In this document: positions 33,941 to 43,484 of the stretch, one piece after another | Numbering within the stretch: position 1 is the stretch's first letter | How the letters are laid out: every line of letters starts with the position of its first letter | Assembly: GCA_963842505.1 (NCBI GenBank) | Contig: CAWJGZ010000002.1 | Location: 558,001-622,000, forward strand | Direction of reading: 5' to 3' | DNA: 64,000 bases | DNA from: PALSA-129 sp963842505 | Lineage (GTDB): Bacteria; Acidobacteriota; Terriglobia; Bryobacterales; Bryobacteraceae | The notes under the pieces: model-generated | What the model was told of the DNA's origin: nothing | Database searches by the model: none | Seen by the model: only the letters and a program-made list of their open reading frames with translations | Translations under genes and position numbers: made by a program

Positions 33941-35275
33941 TTGACGACGCCCGGCAAACATCCGGCTTTGGACCGGCCCATCGGCCTGCTGCAGGCCACC
34001 GCGATGGTGGCGGGCATCATCATCGGCGCATCAATCTTTGTGCAGCCCTCGGAAATCAACCGGCACGTGCCGAGCGTGGGCGGCGTTCTCTCCGTGTGGA
34101 TGGTGGCGGGGATTCTGACTCTGTTCGGAGCGCTGGTCTGTGCGGAACTCTCTTCGGCCTTTCCGAGGACCGGCGGGGTCTACGTTTTCCTGAAGGAGAC
34201 ACTTTCGCCAGGCTGCGGATTCCTATGGGGATGGGCCATGTTCTGGAGCGCGCATTCGGGGATCATCGCCGCGTCGTCGGTGATTCTTGCGCGCTACGTG
34301 GCGTATTTCGTGCCGATGGGCGAGTGGGGAATCCGCGCGACGGCGGTGGCGGCCATTCTGCTGCTTTCCTTTGTCAATTACCTGGGCGTCCGGCAGGGCA
34401 GCATGTTGCAAACGGTGGTGACCGTGGCGAAGGTGGCGGTGATTGCGGTGCTGCTGGTGATGGTGCTGATTGTCGGACCGGCGGCGAGTGCGAAGGCGGC
34501 GGGGAGTGCGGCGGCGCCGGTGACCTTCCGCGAATTTGTGCTGGGGGTGAGCGCGGCACTGTTCGCCTACGGAGGCTGGCACATGGTCACGTACACGGCC
34601 GGCGAAACACGCGCGCCCGAGAAGACCGTACCGCGGGCATTGCTGATTGGATGTCTGGTGGTGACGGTCTGCTACGTGGCGCTGAACGCGGCTTATCTGT
34701 ATTTGTTGCCGCTCGGGCAGGTGACGGCGTCGAAGCGGGTGGCGGCGGACGCGGCCATGGCCATGGCGGGCGCGCGCGGGGCGGCGGCGATTTCGGCGCT
34801 GGTGATTCTTTCGGCCACGGGCGTGTTGAACGGCGTGATACTGGTTGGGCCGCGCACCTATTTTGCAATGGCCGACGAGGGGCTGGCGTTCGCCTGGATG
34901 GGCCGGATTCATCCGCGCTTTCATACGCCGTCGCTGGCCATCGCACTGCAAGCCGCATGGTCGTGCGCGCTGGTCGTGACCATGACGTATGGAGCGCTCT
35001 TCAAGCGAGTGGTCTACACGGAGTGGCTGTTCTTTGCGCTGATGGCTGTGGGCTTGTACCGGTTGCGAATGCGGCCGGGATACCAGCCGCTGTTTCGTAT
35101 GTGGGGATATGGATGGGTGCCGGCGTTGTTCGCGGTGGCGTCGGTGGTGGTGGCGGCGATCCAGATTGCGGCCGACCCGGTGCAGGCCGGCACCGGGTTA
35201 TTGATTGTCGTGTTAGGATTACCAGTCTACTTACTCTGGAAGCGAAAACAACATGCGAATCGTCGATTTTCATAA
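33941..35275 (+). CDS. APC-family amino acid permease
   Basis: 444 residues from TTG 33941. About twelve hydrophobic segments, beginning with the amino acid/polyamine/organocation signature: LLQATAMVAGIIIGASIFVQ, then SVGGVLSVWMVAGILTLFGA and LVCAELSSAFPRTGGVYVFL. This is the pattern of LAT/YfnA-type transporters, which bind amino acids at the broken first helix (GIIIGASIF). Downstream, PEKTVPRALLIGCLVVTVCY is typical. The stop at 35273-35275 overlaps the start of the amidohydrolase by 23 bases, so the two may be co-transcribed. The substrate is unknown. Confidence 0.88.
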   Translation: MTTPGKHPALDRPIGLLQATAMVAGIIIGASIFVQPSEINRHVPSVGGVLSVWMVAGILTLFGALVCAELSSAFPRTGGVYVFLKETLSPGCGFLWGWAMFWSAHSGIIAASSVILARYVAYFVPMGEWGIRATAVAAILLLSFVNYLGVRQGSMLQTVVTVAKVAVIAVLLVMVLIVGPAASAKAAGSAAAPVTFREFVLGVSAALFAYGGWHMVTYTAGETRAPEKTVPRALLIGCLVVTVCYVALNAAYLYLLPLGQVTASKRVAADAAMAMAGARGAAAISALVILSATGVLNGVILVGPRTYFAMADEGLAFAWMGRIHPRFHTPSLAIALQAAWSCALVVTMTYGALFKRVVYTEWLFFALMAVGLYRLRMRPGYQPLFRMWGYGWVPALFAVASVVVAAIQIAADPVQAGTGLLIVVLGLPVYLLWKRKQHANRRFS

Positions 35276-36233
35276 CCACTTTTATCCACCGGCCTATCTG
35301 GACGCGCTGCGTTCGGGTTCGAGCGCGGTGGAAGTCACCATCGATCAGGACGGCAACCCGCGCATTTATTATCCGGGCGATTACAATATCGCGGTGCCGG
35401 GCCATCGCGACATCGATTACCGCGAGCAGGTGCTGATGAAGCTCGGCGTGGACACGCAGGTGCTGACCTTGACCACGCCCGGCACGCACGTGGAGACTCC
35501 GGCCACGGCGGCGCGGTTCGCGGCGCTGGTGAATGACGCATTCGCGGAAGTGATACGCACCAAGCGGGGAAGGTTCACGGCGCTGGCGACACTACCGCTC
35601 AACGACGTGGCTGCGTCGGTCAAGGAACTCGAGCGGGCGTGCACGCAACTGGGTTTTCGCGGCGCCATGTTGTTCAGCAACGTGAATGGAACCGGCCTCA
35701 ACGAGGATCGGTTCCTGCCGCTGTATGAGGCGGCCAACCAGTTGGGCGCGGTGCTCTACATTCATCCGACAAATCCGGTGGGCGTGGAAACCATGACCGA
35801 TTTCTGGCTGATGCCGCTGGTGGGATTCCTGATGGACACGACGCTGGCGGCCGCCAAGATCGTCTTCAGCGGAATCCCCGAGCGGTTTCCGAAAATCCGG
35901 TGGGCGCTTTGCCACCTGGGCGGCGCCATTCCGTACCTGGCCGAGCGGCTGGACCGCGGATTCGAAGCATTCCGCGAGTGCCGCGCGAATATTCCGCGCA
36001 AGCCCAGCGAGTACCTGCGCGAGTTTTATTACGACACGGTGAACTTCAATCCGGCGGCCCTCAAACTGGCGATTGGCTTTGCGGGTGTGGACCACATTCT
36101 GGCGGGGAGCGATTACCCGCACCAGATCGGCAGCCTTCCGAAGATGATCGAAAGCATTCGGGGGTTGGATATTTCCGAAGCGGATCGCGCGGCGATCTTT
36201 GGCGGGAATGCGGTCAGACTGCTGGGGATGTAA
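35253..36233 (+). CDS. Amidohydrolase-2 family (ACMSD-like) decarboxylase/hydrolase
   Basis: 326 residues of the amidohydrolase-2 family. The metal site is visible: DFHNHFYPP (His7, His9), LYIHPTN (His about 170), CHLGGAIPYL (His about 220) and LAGSDYPHQIG (Asp about 286). Aminocarboxymuconate-semialdehyde decarboxylases and related gamma-resorcylate decarboxylases share this arrangement, and a TIM barrel with one Zn or Mn is expected. It is cytoplasmic. It partly overlaps the permease gene, so a link between import of an aromatic amino acid-derived compound and its breakdown is plausible but unproved. Confidence 0.85.
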   Translation: MRIVDFHNHFYPPAYLDALRSGSSAVEVTIDQDGNPRIYYPGDYNIAVPGHRDIDYREQVLMKLGVDTQVLTLTTPGTHVETPATAARFAALVNDAFAEVIRTKRGRFTALATLPLNDVAASVKELERACTQLGFRGAMLFSNVNGTGLNEDRFLPLYEAANQLGAVLYIHPTNPVGVETMTDFWLMPLVGFLMDTTLAAAKIVFSGIPERFPKIRWALCHLGGAIPYLAERLDRGFEAFRECRANIPRKPSEYLREFYYDTVNFNPAALKLAIGFAGVDHILAGSDYPHQIGSLPKMIESIRGLDISEADRAAIFGGNAVRLLGM

Positions 36234-36270
36234 CGGGAAAACACCTTCGCTGCGGAGACGCGGTGGAAAC

Positions 36271-36459
36271 GCCTAGCCCGCTTTTCTCACCAGGTTTCGT
36301 CGCGAGGCGCGTCAGAAGGCTGCGGATACGAGGCGCGCGCCGCTCAGCGCGCGCAGGCATACTTGAACAGTATGTCGAGCACGCTGAGCAAGCGCAACGA
36401 AGTAGACGCGGCCTGATCACGCGCCGCAGCAGAAAGCTGGTGAGAAATGCGGGTTAGGC
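36271..36459 (+). repeat. TIR element, copy 2 (~189 bp, MITE-like)
   Basis: Same element as at 8605, in the same orientation. The terminal inverted repeats extend slightly further here: GCCTAGCCCGC then TTTCTCACCAG at the left, matching the complement of CTGGTGAGAAATGCGGGTTA with GGC at the right. It lies between the amidohydrolase and the convergent JAMM-protein gene. Six differences from copy 1 were counted by eye, so spread was recent. Confidence 0.85.
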
Positions 36460-36469
36460 AAACAGGCAG

Positions 36470-37921
36470 CTACTTTTTTGGCGGATCGGGCAGTTGGTTG
36501 GCCAGGCGGCGCTGCGATTCCCGGGCGAGCTGCTCCTTGACGTCGTTCAGTGCTCTTTCCAGTTTGCGCGTCTTGGCTGCTTGCGCGTCCAGGTCGGCTT
36601 TCTGCTTGGCAACCTGCTGGCGCAGATCGTCGCGTTCCTTCCGCACGGCCCGGTCTTCGGGCGGTGGTTGGCGCTCCGGAAGCTTGCCCAGGAAACTGGC
36701 AACTTCCTTGACCTGATCCCCCACCGCCAGCCGCACTTCCACACGTTCCGCCTGGCGGCTGTAAGTGAATGCGCCGGCTTCGAGGTGCGTGCGGTCCAAG
36801 GGAATGGATTGCACCGGGGCAGCGCCGTCGACGATCTCCAGAACGCCTTGGCCGGCTTTCTGGATGGCTGGCGATTTGCCATCCCAGTGAATGCGCAACT
36901 GGCCGTTGTCGTCGGCCGCGCCCAGCGACACCGTGGGCGGGGCTTCATTGGGAAGCGCCGGACGGATCCGCGTCATCATTGGCGATACCTTTCCCAGTAT
37001 GGGAGGCAGCCACATCTGGCGGGTCTCGAAAGCGGCGCTGCCCAAGCCCGCGGCCAGGGCCAGCGCCGCGACAATCTTCAACCAGCGCCACGACCGCTCG
37101 GGCCTGATCTGCAAGAACTGCGGCGTCGGCAGATCCAGCGATTCCTGTTCCGGCTCCGGTTCCGCCGCTCTTTCGGCGGGAGGCGCGGCCTCCGCCACCG
37201 GCTCGGGGACGGCTTCCGGTGCGGGTCCGGGCTCCGGCTCGGCTTCCCCCCGGGCTTCTGTGCGCGGTTCCGGCTGCGCTTCAGGCACGATCGTAATGAC
37301 TGGTCCGCGGACCTCCGTGGCGCGCCGCAACGGTTGCGGAGCGGGAGACATCGGCGGCGCGCCGCCGGCAGGCACCTGGCGGATGGGCTGTGCCTCCACC
37401 ACGAACTCCTGGTAGCTGGCCGAGCCGCGAATTGACCCATCGGCTTCGCGGAAGAAGAAGCCGCCTCGGGTTGGTTCGAAGGTGCTGGGTTTCAGAACCA
37501 GCGCCACCTGCCATGGTTCCGGGAAGAAGCGCTTGTGGATGTCCTGATCCGCATCGGTAAGGAAAATTTCGCTGCGCGTGTGTGAGTGATACCAGCCTAC
37601 CGGCTGCAAGCGCTCGGGGTGCTGCTGAGCGGCCGCCAGCAAATCCGTGAGCTGCATCTGATCGTTTTGCGAAAGCGTGAAGGATGGCCCCATGGCGTGT
37701 TCGCAATCGAGTGCCAGATACTCCAGAATGGAGATCCGCCCATTCGCAAACCGCCCCAGCAGGATGCCGCCGATCTCCGCGCCACCCCTCGGCAACGAAT
37801 AAAAGGCGTCCACCACCGCCAGACGAATGTCGTCCAGCACTCGCGGCGAATACTCAATGGTGTACGGGCACTCCGGGGCGTTCCACGTTCCTACTGAGCT
37901 TTCCGTGCTGCTGTCAATCAT
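36470..37921 (-). CDS. JAMM (Mov34/JAB) protease-domain membrane protein with coiled coil
   Basis: 483 residues. The N-terminal domain is a JAMM metalloprotease fold: Glu49 in GGAEIGGILLG, His112 and His114 in GWYHSHTRSEIF, Thr122 and Asp125 in LTDADQD. This is HxH-x7-S-x2-D with Thr in place of Ser, so activity is likely. A long Pro/Glu-rich linker (about 200-265) precedes a membrane helix (WLKIVAALALAAGLGSAAF), a periplasmic beta domain and a C-terminal coiled coil (KERDDLRQQVAKQKADLDAQ). JAMM proteins remove ubiquitin-like or peptide tags. No ubiquitin-like gene is near. TACAAT lies about 24 bases before the ATG. Confidence 0.75.
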   Translation of the reverse strand: MIDSSTESSVGTWNAPECPYTIEYSPRVLDDIRLAVVDAFYSLPRGGAEIGGILLGRFANGRISILEYLALDCEHAMGPSFTLSQNDQMQLTDLLAAAQQHPERLQPVGWYHSHTRSEIFLTDADQDIHKRFFPEPWQVALVLKPSTFEPTRGGFFFREADGSIRGSASYQEFVVEAQPIRQVPAGGAPPMSPAPQPLRRATEVRGPVITIVPEAQPEPRTEARGEAEPEPGPAPEAVPEPVAEAAPPAERAAEPEPEQESLDLPTPQFLQIRPERSWRWLKIVAALALAAGLGSAAFETRQMWLPPILGKVSPMMTRIRPALPNEAPPTVSLGAADDNGQLRIHWDGKSPAIQKAGQGVLEIVDGAAPVQSIPLDRTHLEAGAFTYSRQAERVEVRLAVGDQVKEVASFLGKLPERQPPPEDRAVRKERDDLRQQVAKQKADLDAQAAKTRKLERALNDVKEQLARESQRRLANQLPDPPKK

Positions 37922-38043
37922 GCGATTTCATTTCCGTTCTTCTGATTGTAGGGGATTCCGGTACCCAGAATACCTGCATCTACGGCAGTAGCTGGCAGTT
38001 GCCTTCGGATAGCGGGGGCGCGATTCTGCCAAAGTCAGGCTGC

Positions 38044-38049
38044 TACACT
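38044..38049 (+). promoter_or_regulatory. -10-like TACACT before rfaE2-mfd
   Basis: TACACT ends 7 bases before GTG 38057 and supports that start and a leaderless transcript. Confidence 0.4.
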
Positions 38050-38056
38050 GATTGAT

Positions 38057-38527
38057 GTGGCTCCCCGTTACAGCCGAGACGAGCTGGTGCGCCGCCGCAC
38101 CCTTTGGAAACAGCAGGGCAAAACCGTGGTCTTCACGAACGGCTGCTACGACCTGCTGCATCCGGGCCATATCCGGCTGTTGGAACAGGCCCGCTCGCTG
38201 GGGGATGTGCTGGTGCTCGCGCTGAATTCCGATGCTGGCGTGCGGCGGATGAAAGGCGATTCGCGCCCGCTGCTTGGCGAGGAGGAACGGGCGGAAGTCG
38301 CGCAGGCTCTTTCGGCTGTCGACGCGGTTACTTGTTTTGATGAGGAGACACCCCAAGCATTGGTGGCGGCTGTGCTGCCGGACATTCTCGTGAAAGGCGC
38401 CGATTGGTCCCATTTCGTTGCCGGAAGGGAAGAAGTCGAGGCCTCCGGAGGCCGGGTGGAGGTGCTACCCTTGGAACCCGGCTACTCAACAACTAATCTT
38501 GTAGAAGTACTTCTGAATCAGCCTTGA
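38057..38527 (+). CDS. rfaE2: D-glycero-beta-D-manno-heptose 1-phosphate adenylyltransferase
   Basis: 156 residues of the cytidylyltransferase fold, equal to the C-terminal half of E. coli HldE. The signature HPGH is at residues 35-38 (TNGCYDLLHPGHIRLLEQAR), followed by NSDAGVRRMKG and the C-terminal PGYSTTNLVE. It activates heptose-1-phosphate with ATP for LPS inner-core synthesis. Start GTG 38057; the stop overlaps the TTG of mfd (TTGA), so the two are translationally coupled. The kinase half (rfaE1) is elsewhere. A GT9 glycosyltransferase at 53771 may use the product. Confidence 0.88.
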   Translation: MAPRYSRDELVRRRTLWKQQGKTVVFTNGCYDLLHPGHIRLLEQARSLGDVLVLALNSDAGVRRMKGDSRPLLGEEERAEVAQALSAVDAVTCFDEETPQALVAAVLPDILVKGADWSHFVAGREEVEASGGRVEVLPLEPGYSTTNLVEVLLNQP

Positions 38528-41500
38528 TCCATCCTGCCGTTCGCGATCTGTTTCTGGACTTGAGCAAGCATCCTTCCTTTCAGGATGCCGTTCGCCGCCT
38601 CGCCGTGGGCGATGGCGCGTCCCTTTCCGGCCTTACCGACACCGCGAAGGCTCTCTATGCCGTCCTTTTGTGGCAGACTACCGGGCGATCTCTTATAATA
38701 GTAGTAGACGGTAACCGACAAGCTGAAGCACTGTCGGAATCCGTCCACACCTTCTTCAAACTGCTGGCTGCGGAAGATCGCATCGGCCCGCAACTTCTGC
38801 CGGCGTTGGACGTTCTGCCGCTGCAAAACCTCTCGCCACACGCGGAAATCTGTGAGCAGCGGGCCATCGGACTGTGGAGCCTGGCCACCCGGCGCGTGCC
38901 GATCACGATCCTGCCGGTAGCCTCCGCGTTGCTGCGCATCGAGCCGGGCGATTTCTATCGCCAGCTCGCTCTCAACTTGCGGGTGGGCGATGAATTGCCG
39001 CTGGAGGAAGTGGTCGCACACCTGGAAAGCATCGGTTACCAGCGCCGCGAGCCCGTCGAAATGGTGGGCGAGTATTCGGTGCGCGGCGGAATCCTGGACG
39101 TTTTTTCGCCCGAATCGGCCAAGCCCGTCCGCATCGATCTCTTCGGCGACCAGGTGGAATCCATCCGGCGCTTTGACGTGGAATCGCAGCGCTCGGTCCT
39201 CAAGATCGAAGACTGCACGCTGCTTCCTCTTACGGAATACCAGAAGTCCCGCGAGCTGCTGATGGAGGTCGGCGAGCTCATGCGCACAGCCGCGCTTCCC
39301 GGCCGCGACCTTCCACCGCTGGGAGAGGCCTTCCCAGGCTGGGAATTGATCGCACCAATGGCGAGGCCTCGCAACGCCTCGGTATTCTCACTGCTGGACC
39401 GCCCCATCGTGGTCTGGGACGAACCTGACCAGGTGCAGTCCGCGGCTCAGCGTTTCTGGACGCGCCTGGATCAAATCGAGCGCTCTCCGGCTTACGATCC
39501 CGATCGGGTGTTCTTCCGATGGGAAGAGTTGGAACGGCAGACGCCCACTCCGCACCTGGAAATGAAAGAGCTCGAGATCGCCTGGGAGGCGGATCGAAAC
39601 GCACCAGATTTTCGCATCGCCACCCGCCCATCTCTCGCATTCCATGGCAACATGCAGGTGGCCATCGCAGAGGCGCGAACTCTGGTGGAAGCCGGCAACC
39701 GGGTGGCCTTCTTCGCTTCCTCGACGGGCGAGGTGGAGCGCCTGGCGGACGTCTTTACCGAATACAGCGTCCCTTATCAACTCGGCCTGGACCAGTCGGA
39801 ATCCACGCCCGCCTATCTGGCGGAACGTGCCTACATGGCCGGTCCCGCCGCCAGCGTCTACCTGATCAAAGGGCTGATCCGCCACGGGGCTTCTTTTCAG
39901 GATTCGAAACTTGTAGTTTTCGGCGCCGAGGATCTCTTTGAGACCTCCGACTTGATTGCCCGGGCTCCGTCATCCAAGTCGGCGCTGGCCACCTTCTCGG
40001 CGGATTTGATCGATCTGAAGGCTGGCGATTTCGTGGTGCATGCGGAACATGGGGTAGCGCAGTTTCTGGGTTTGCGCGAGATTTCCCAGGGCGAATCGCA
40101 GGGCGACTATATGCTGCTCGAATACGCCGCCGGCGCCAAGCTCTACGTCCCGCTGACCCGCATGGACCTGATCCAGCGGTTCCGTGGCGGCGGCGAGGCC
40201 AAACCCGCGCTCGACCGCATGGGCGGGGTCACCTGGACCCGCACCAAGACTCGCATCAAGGCCAAAATGCGCGACATGGCCGACGAACTGCTCAAGCTGT
40301 ATGCCTCGCGCCAAATGACCGAAGGATTCCGCTTTTCTCCGGACAGCAACTGGCAGAGGGAATTCGAAGACGCCTTCGAGTTCGCCGAAACCCGCGACCA
40401 GCTCACCGCCGCCGGGGAAATCAAACGCGATATGGAAAGCCCGCAGCCGATGGATCGGCTGCTGTGCGGCGACGTCGGTTTCGGCAAGACCGAGGTCGTG
40501 ATGCGCGCGGCTTTCAAGGCGCTGGGCGACGGCAAACAGGTAGCCCTGCTGGCGCCGACCACGGTGCTGGCTTTCCAGCACTTCGAAACTTTCAAACGCC
40601 GCTTCCAGCCGTTCCCGGTGCGGGTGGAGATGTTCAGCCGGTTTCGTTCGCCCAAGGAGCTGAAAGCGTCGCTGGCCGACTTGGCCGAAGGCAAAATCGA
40701 TATCGCGGTCGGCACCCATCGGCTGCTTTCGCCGGACGTCGTATTTAGCGATCTCGGGCTGGTCGTGGTGGACGAGGAGCAGCGTTTCGGTGTGAAGCAT
40801 AAAGAGCGCCTGAAACACTTGAAGAAGATGGTGGACGTGGTGACTATGAGCGCGACCCCGATTCCTCGTACACTACACATGTCGTTGCTTGGCCTGCGAG
40901 ATATGTCCGTAATTGAGACGCCGCCCAAAGACCGGCTCGCCATCCATACCGTGGTGGCGCCATTCCAGCCCGAATTGATCCGCTCGGCGCTGGAAATGGA
41001 GCTTGGGCGCGGCGGCCAGGTCTATTTTCTGCACAACCGCGTGGATTCCATTTGGGCGCGCGCGGCGATGCTCCAGGAGTTGGCGCCGACGGCTCGGATC
41101 GGAGTCGGTCACGGCCAAATGGGGGCGGCCGAGCTGGAAAAAACCATGCTGCACTTCATGCGGCACGAGTTCGACATCCTGGTATGTACGACAATTATAG
41201 AAAATGGTGTCGATATTCCGCTGGCGAATACCATGCTGGTGGAAAACGCCGAGCGGTACGGTCTCTCCGAGCTCTACCAGTTGCGCGGCCGGGTGGGCCG
41301 CTCGAACCGCCGCGCTTACGCCTACCTGCTGGTGCAACCGGATACCGAACTGACTGAGATTGCCCGCAAGCGCCTGGCAGCCCTGAAGGAGTTCAGCGAT
41401 CTCGGCGCGGGCTTCAAAGTGGCGGCGCTCGACCTGGAACTGCGCGGAGCCGGCAATCTGCTGGGGGGCGAGCAGCACGGCCACATCAATTCGGTTGGCT

Positions 41501-42006
41501 TCGACACGTATACTCGCCTGCTGGAAGAAACGGTCCGCGAATTGAAGGGCGAGAAAGTGATTCCCGAGATTCACTCGGCACTCAACCTGGGGCTCGACAT
41601 CCGCATTCCAACCGACTACGTGGCCGACGAAAACCAACGTCTGCGCGCTTACCGGCAAATCGCCAACGCGGCCGATGCGGCGGCGCGCGACCGCGTCGAA
41701 AAAGAGCTGGCGGATCGATACGGCCCGGTGCCGGAAGCGGTTCGCAACTTGATCGAATACTCGGCGCTGAAGACGGCCGCTAAGCAGATTGGGGTGGAAG
41801 CCATCGATCGCCGCCACAACATTCTGAACATCAAATTCCACAAACAGGCGCGCGTCGATCCGGCGCGCCTGATGGGGATCGTCGAAAAGACGCGCGGCGC
41901 GCAATTCACTCCGGCCGGAGTGCTGCTGCTGCCGCTGGCCTTGCAGACCGCCGCGGGCGACATACTGAAATTTCTGGGGAGAAAACTGAAGCAGTTGCAG
42001 GCGTAG
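38524..42006 (+). CDS. mfd: Transcription-repair coupling factor
   Basis: 1160 residues, the usual length. TTG 38524 overlaps the rfaE2 stop. Domain order: UvrB-like N-terminal modules, the polymerase-binding region (GDFVVHAEHGVAQFLGLREI), then the translocase with Walker A GDVGFGKTEV (about residue 649), DEEQRFG (about 747) and ATPIPRTLHMS, and a C-terminal TRCF domain. It removes stalled RNA polymerase and recruits UvrA to the transcribed strand. No unusual residue was noticed. Confidence 0.96.
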   Translation: MIHPAVRDLFLDLSKHPSFQDAVRRLAVGDGASLSGLTDTAKALYAVLLWQTTGRSLIIVVDGNRQAEALSESVHTFFKLLAAEDRIGPQLLPALDVLPLQNLSPHAEICEQRAIGLWSLATRRVPITILPVASALLRIEPGDFYRQLALNLRVGDELPLEEVVAHLESIGYQRREPVEMVGEYSVRGGILDVFSPESAKPVRIDLFGDQVESIRRFDVESQRSVLKIEDCTLLPLTEYQKSRELLMEVGELMRTAALPGRDLPPLGEAFPGWELIAPMARPRNASVFSLLDRPIVVWDEPDQVQSAAQRFWTRLDQIERSPAYDPDRVFFRWEELERQTPTPHLEMKELEIAWEADRNAPDFRIATRPSLAFHGNMQVAIAEARTLVEAGNRVAFFASSTGEVERLADVFTEYSVPYQLGLDQSESTPAYLAERAYMAGPAASVYLIKGLIRHGASFQDSKLVVFGAEDLFETSDLIARAPSSKSALATFSADLIDLKAGDFVVHAEHGVAQFLGLREISQGESQGDYMLLEYAAGAKLYVPLTRMDLIQRFRGGGEAKPALDRMGGVTWTRTKTRIKAKMRDMADELLKLYASRQMTEGFRFSPDSNWQREFEDAFEFAETRDQLTAAGEIKRDMESPQPMDRLLCGDVGFGKTEVVMRAAFKALGDGKQVALLAPTTVLAFQHFETFKRRFQPFPVRVEMFSRFRSPKELKASLADLAEGKIDIAVGTHRLLSPDVVFSDLGLVVVDEEQRFGVKHKERLKHLKKMVDVVTMSATPIPRTLHMSLLGLRDMSVIETPPKDRLAIHTVVAPFQPELIRSALEMELGRGGQVYFLHNRVDSIWARAAMLQELAPTARIGVGHGQMGAAELEKTMLHFMRHEFDILVCTTIIENGVDIPLANTMLVENAERYGLSELYQLRGRVGRSNRRAYAYLLVQPDTELTEIARKRLAALKEFSDLGAGFKVAALDLELRGAGNLLGGEQHGHINSVGFDTYTRLLEETVRELKGEKVIPEIHSALNLGLDIRIPTDYVADENQRLRAYRQIANAADAAARDRVEKELADRYGPVPEAVRNLIEYSALKTAAKQIGVEAIDRRHNILNIKFHKQARVDPARLMGIVEKTRGAQFTPAGVLLLPLALQTAAGDILKFLGRKLKQLQA

Positions 42007-42203
42007 GAGCTTCGGACAGGGCCGACCGCTAGAAGGCCTGTCCCACGCCGCCAGGGTGTGCCGAATCGGAACTGCCGGACCGGTCCAGCCCAGGCGCGGG
42101 CGCGAAAGGCGGTGGGAAACGTGGGGCTGGCGGAAGTGGCCAGCATATTGCAAGCGCTGGCTGGATTGGCCGGACGGCCCCGGCCCCGGCCGGCGGTTGG
42201 TAG

Positions 42204-42209
42204 TAAGAT
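42204..42209 (+). promoter_or_regulatory. -10-like TAAGAT
   Basis: TAAGAT ends 12 bases before ATG 42222 of the SurA-like gene. Confidence 0.3.
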
Positions 42210-42221
42210 GGAGATCTCATT

Positions 42222-43484
42222 ATGTTTTGGAAGGTTGCAGTGCTTTGCGGGGCGGCGGTGGGCGCGGCCTCGGCCCAAACGCAGTCGGTGCGCGTGGTGG
42301 AGGAGATCGCCGCAAAGGTAAATGGCGATATCGTTACCCGCGGGGAACTGGCGGAAAAAACCAAGGAAATCGAAGGCATGCGGCGCGCCCAGGGCTTGAC
42401 TGGCGCCAAGCTCGCCGAAGCCGTCCAGGAAGACACCGCCAACGAACTGCGTGACGAGATCGACCAGCTCCTGCTGGTGCAGAAGGCCAAGGAGATGCCC
42501 AATCTGAACGTCGACGCGGACGTCACCAAATACTTCAACGAGTGGCAGACGCAGGCCAAGATCACCGATCCGGACAAGTTTCACGAATGGTTGCGGCAGC
42601 AGTCGGGCATGACTTTCGACGAATTAAAGGATCGCAAAAAGAAAGAGCTGATGGCGCAGCGCATCGTGGGGTATGAAGTGGCCTCGCGCGTTGCCATTCC
42701 CGAAGGCGATCTGCAGAAGTATTACGACGAGCACAAAGCCGATTTCGTGCGCCAGGAGCAGGTCTTTCTGAGCCAGATCCTGATCTCGACGGAAGGCAAG
42801 ACGGCGGACCAGGCGGCGGCGGCCGAAGCCAAGGCCAAGGACATCTCGGCGCGGGGGAAAAAGGGCGAGAAATTCAGCGATCTGGCGCGAGATAATTCGG
42901 ACGATCTGGGGACGGCGCAAAATGGCGGCTACCTGGGCGCGCCCAGCACCAAGGGAACGCTGCGGCCGGAAATAGAGGCCATCGTCTTCCAGCAAAAGAA
43001 GGGATTCGTCACCGATCCGATCAAGCTCACCAATCCGCCGGGCTTTCTGATTCTCAAAGTGGAAGAACATTTCGAAGCCGGCCAAGCCTCCTTCGAGGAA
43101 GTGCAGGAGGACATCCACGACATCCTGGTGAGGCCGCGGCTGGAGCCGAAGGTGCGCGAGTATCTGACGCAACTGCGCCAGCAAGCCTACCTGCAAATCA
43201 AGGACGGATATGTGGACACCGGCGCGGCGCCGGGAAAAGACACGCGCTGGCAGGAAGTGGCCGTGCTAAAACCGCCAGTCACCACGAAAGAAGAGGTGAC
43301 TGCGCGCGCCAAACCCCATAAGAAAGTCTTATTCGTGCCGATTCCGGGCACAACGGCGGCCATCAAGGTTCCCAAGGAGCGCAAGGCCATCGACGATTTG
43401 CAGGCAGTGAACAATCCGGCGCCCCCGAAGCCCAGCAAGAAGCCGCTGCCTCCAGCGGCGGCCATGGCGCCCATCAAGCAATGA
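42222..43484 (+). CDS. SurA-like periplasmic peptidyl-prolyl isomerase
   Basis: 420 residues. Signal peptide MFWKVAVLCGAAVGAASAQT, a SurA N-terminal-type chaperone part (VVEEIAAKVNGDIVTRGELA, KYFNEWQTQAKI), a parvulin domain (VFLSQILISTEGKTADQAAA, KFSDLARDNSDD, NGGYLGAPSTKGTLRPEIEA) and a Pro/Lys-rich C-terminus. It would fold outer-membrane or secreted proteins in the periplasm. Compared with E. coli SurA only one parvulin domain is present. Its stop overlaps the next start by four bases (ATGA). Confidence 0.88.
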   Translation: MFWKVAVLCGAAVGAASAQTQSVRVVEEIAAKVNGDIVTRGELAEKTKEIEGMRRAQGLTGAKLAEAVQEDTANELRDEIDQLLLVQKAKEMPNLNVDADVTKYFNEWQTQAKITDPDKFHEWLRQQSGMTFDELKDRKKKELMAQRIVGYEVASRVAIPEGDLQKYYDEHKADFVRQEQVFLSQILISTEGKTADQAAAAEAKAKDISARGKKGEKFSDLARDNSDDLGTAQNGGYLGAPSTKGTLRPEIEAIVFQQKKGFVTDPIKLTNPPGFLILKVEEHFEAGQASFEEVQEDIHDILVRPRLEPKVREYLTQLRQQAYLQIKDGYVDTGAAPGKDTRWQEVAVLKPPVTTKEEVTARAKPHKKVLFVPIPGTTAAIKVPKERKAIDDLQAVNNPAPPKPSKKPLPPAAAMAPIKQ

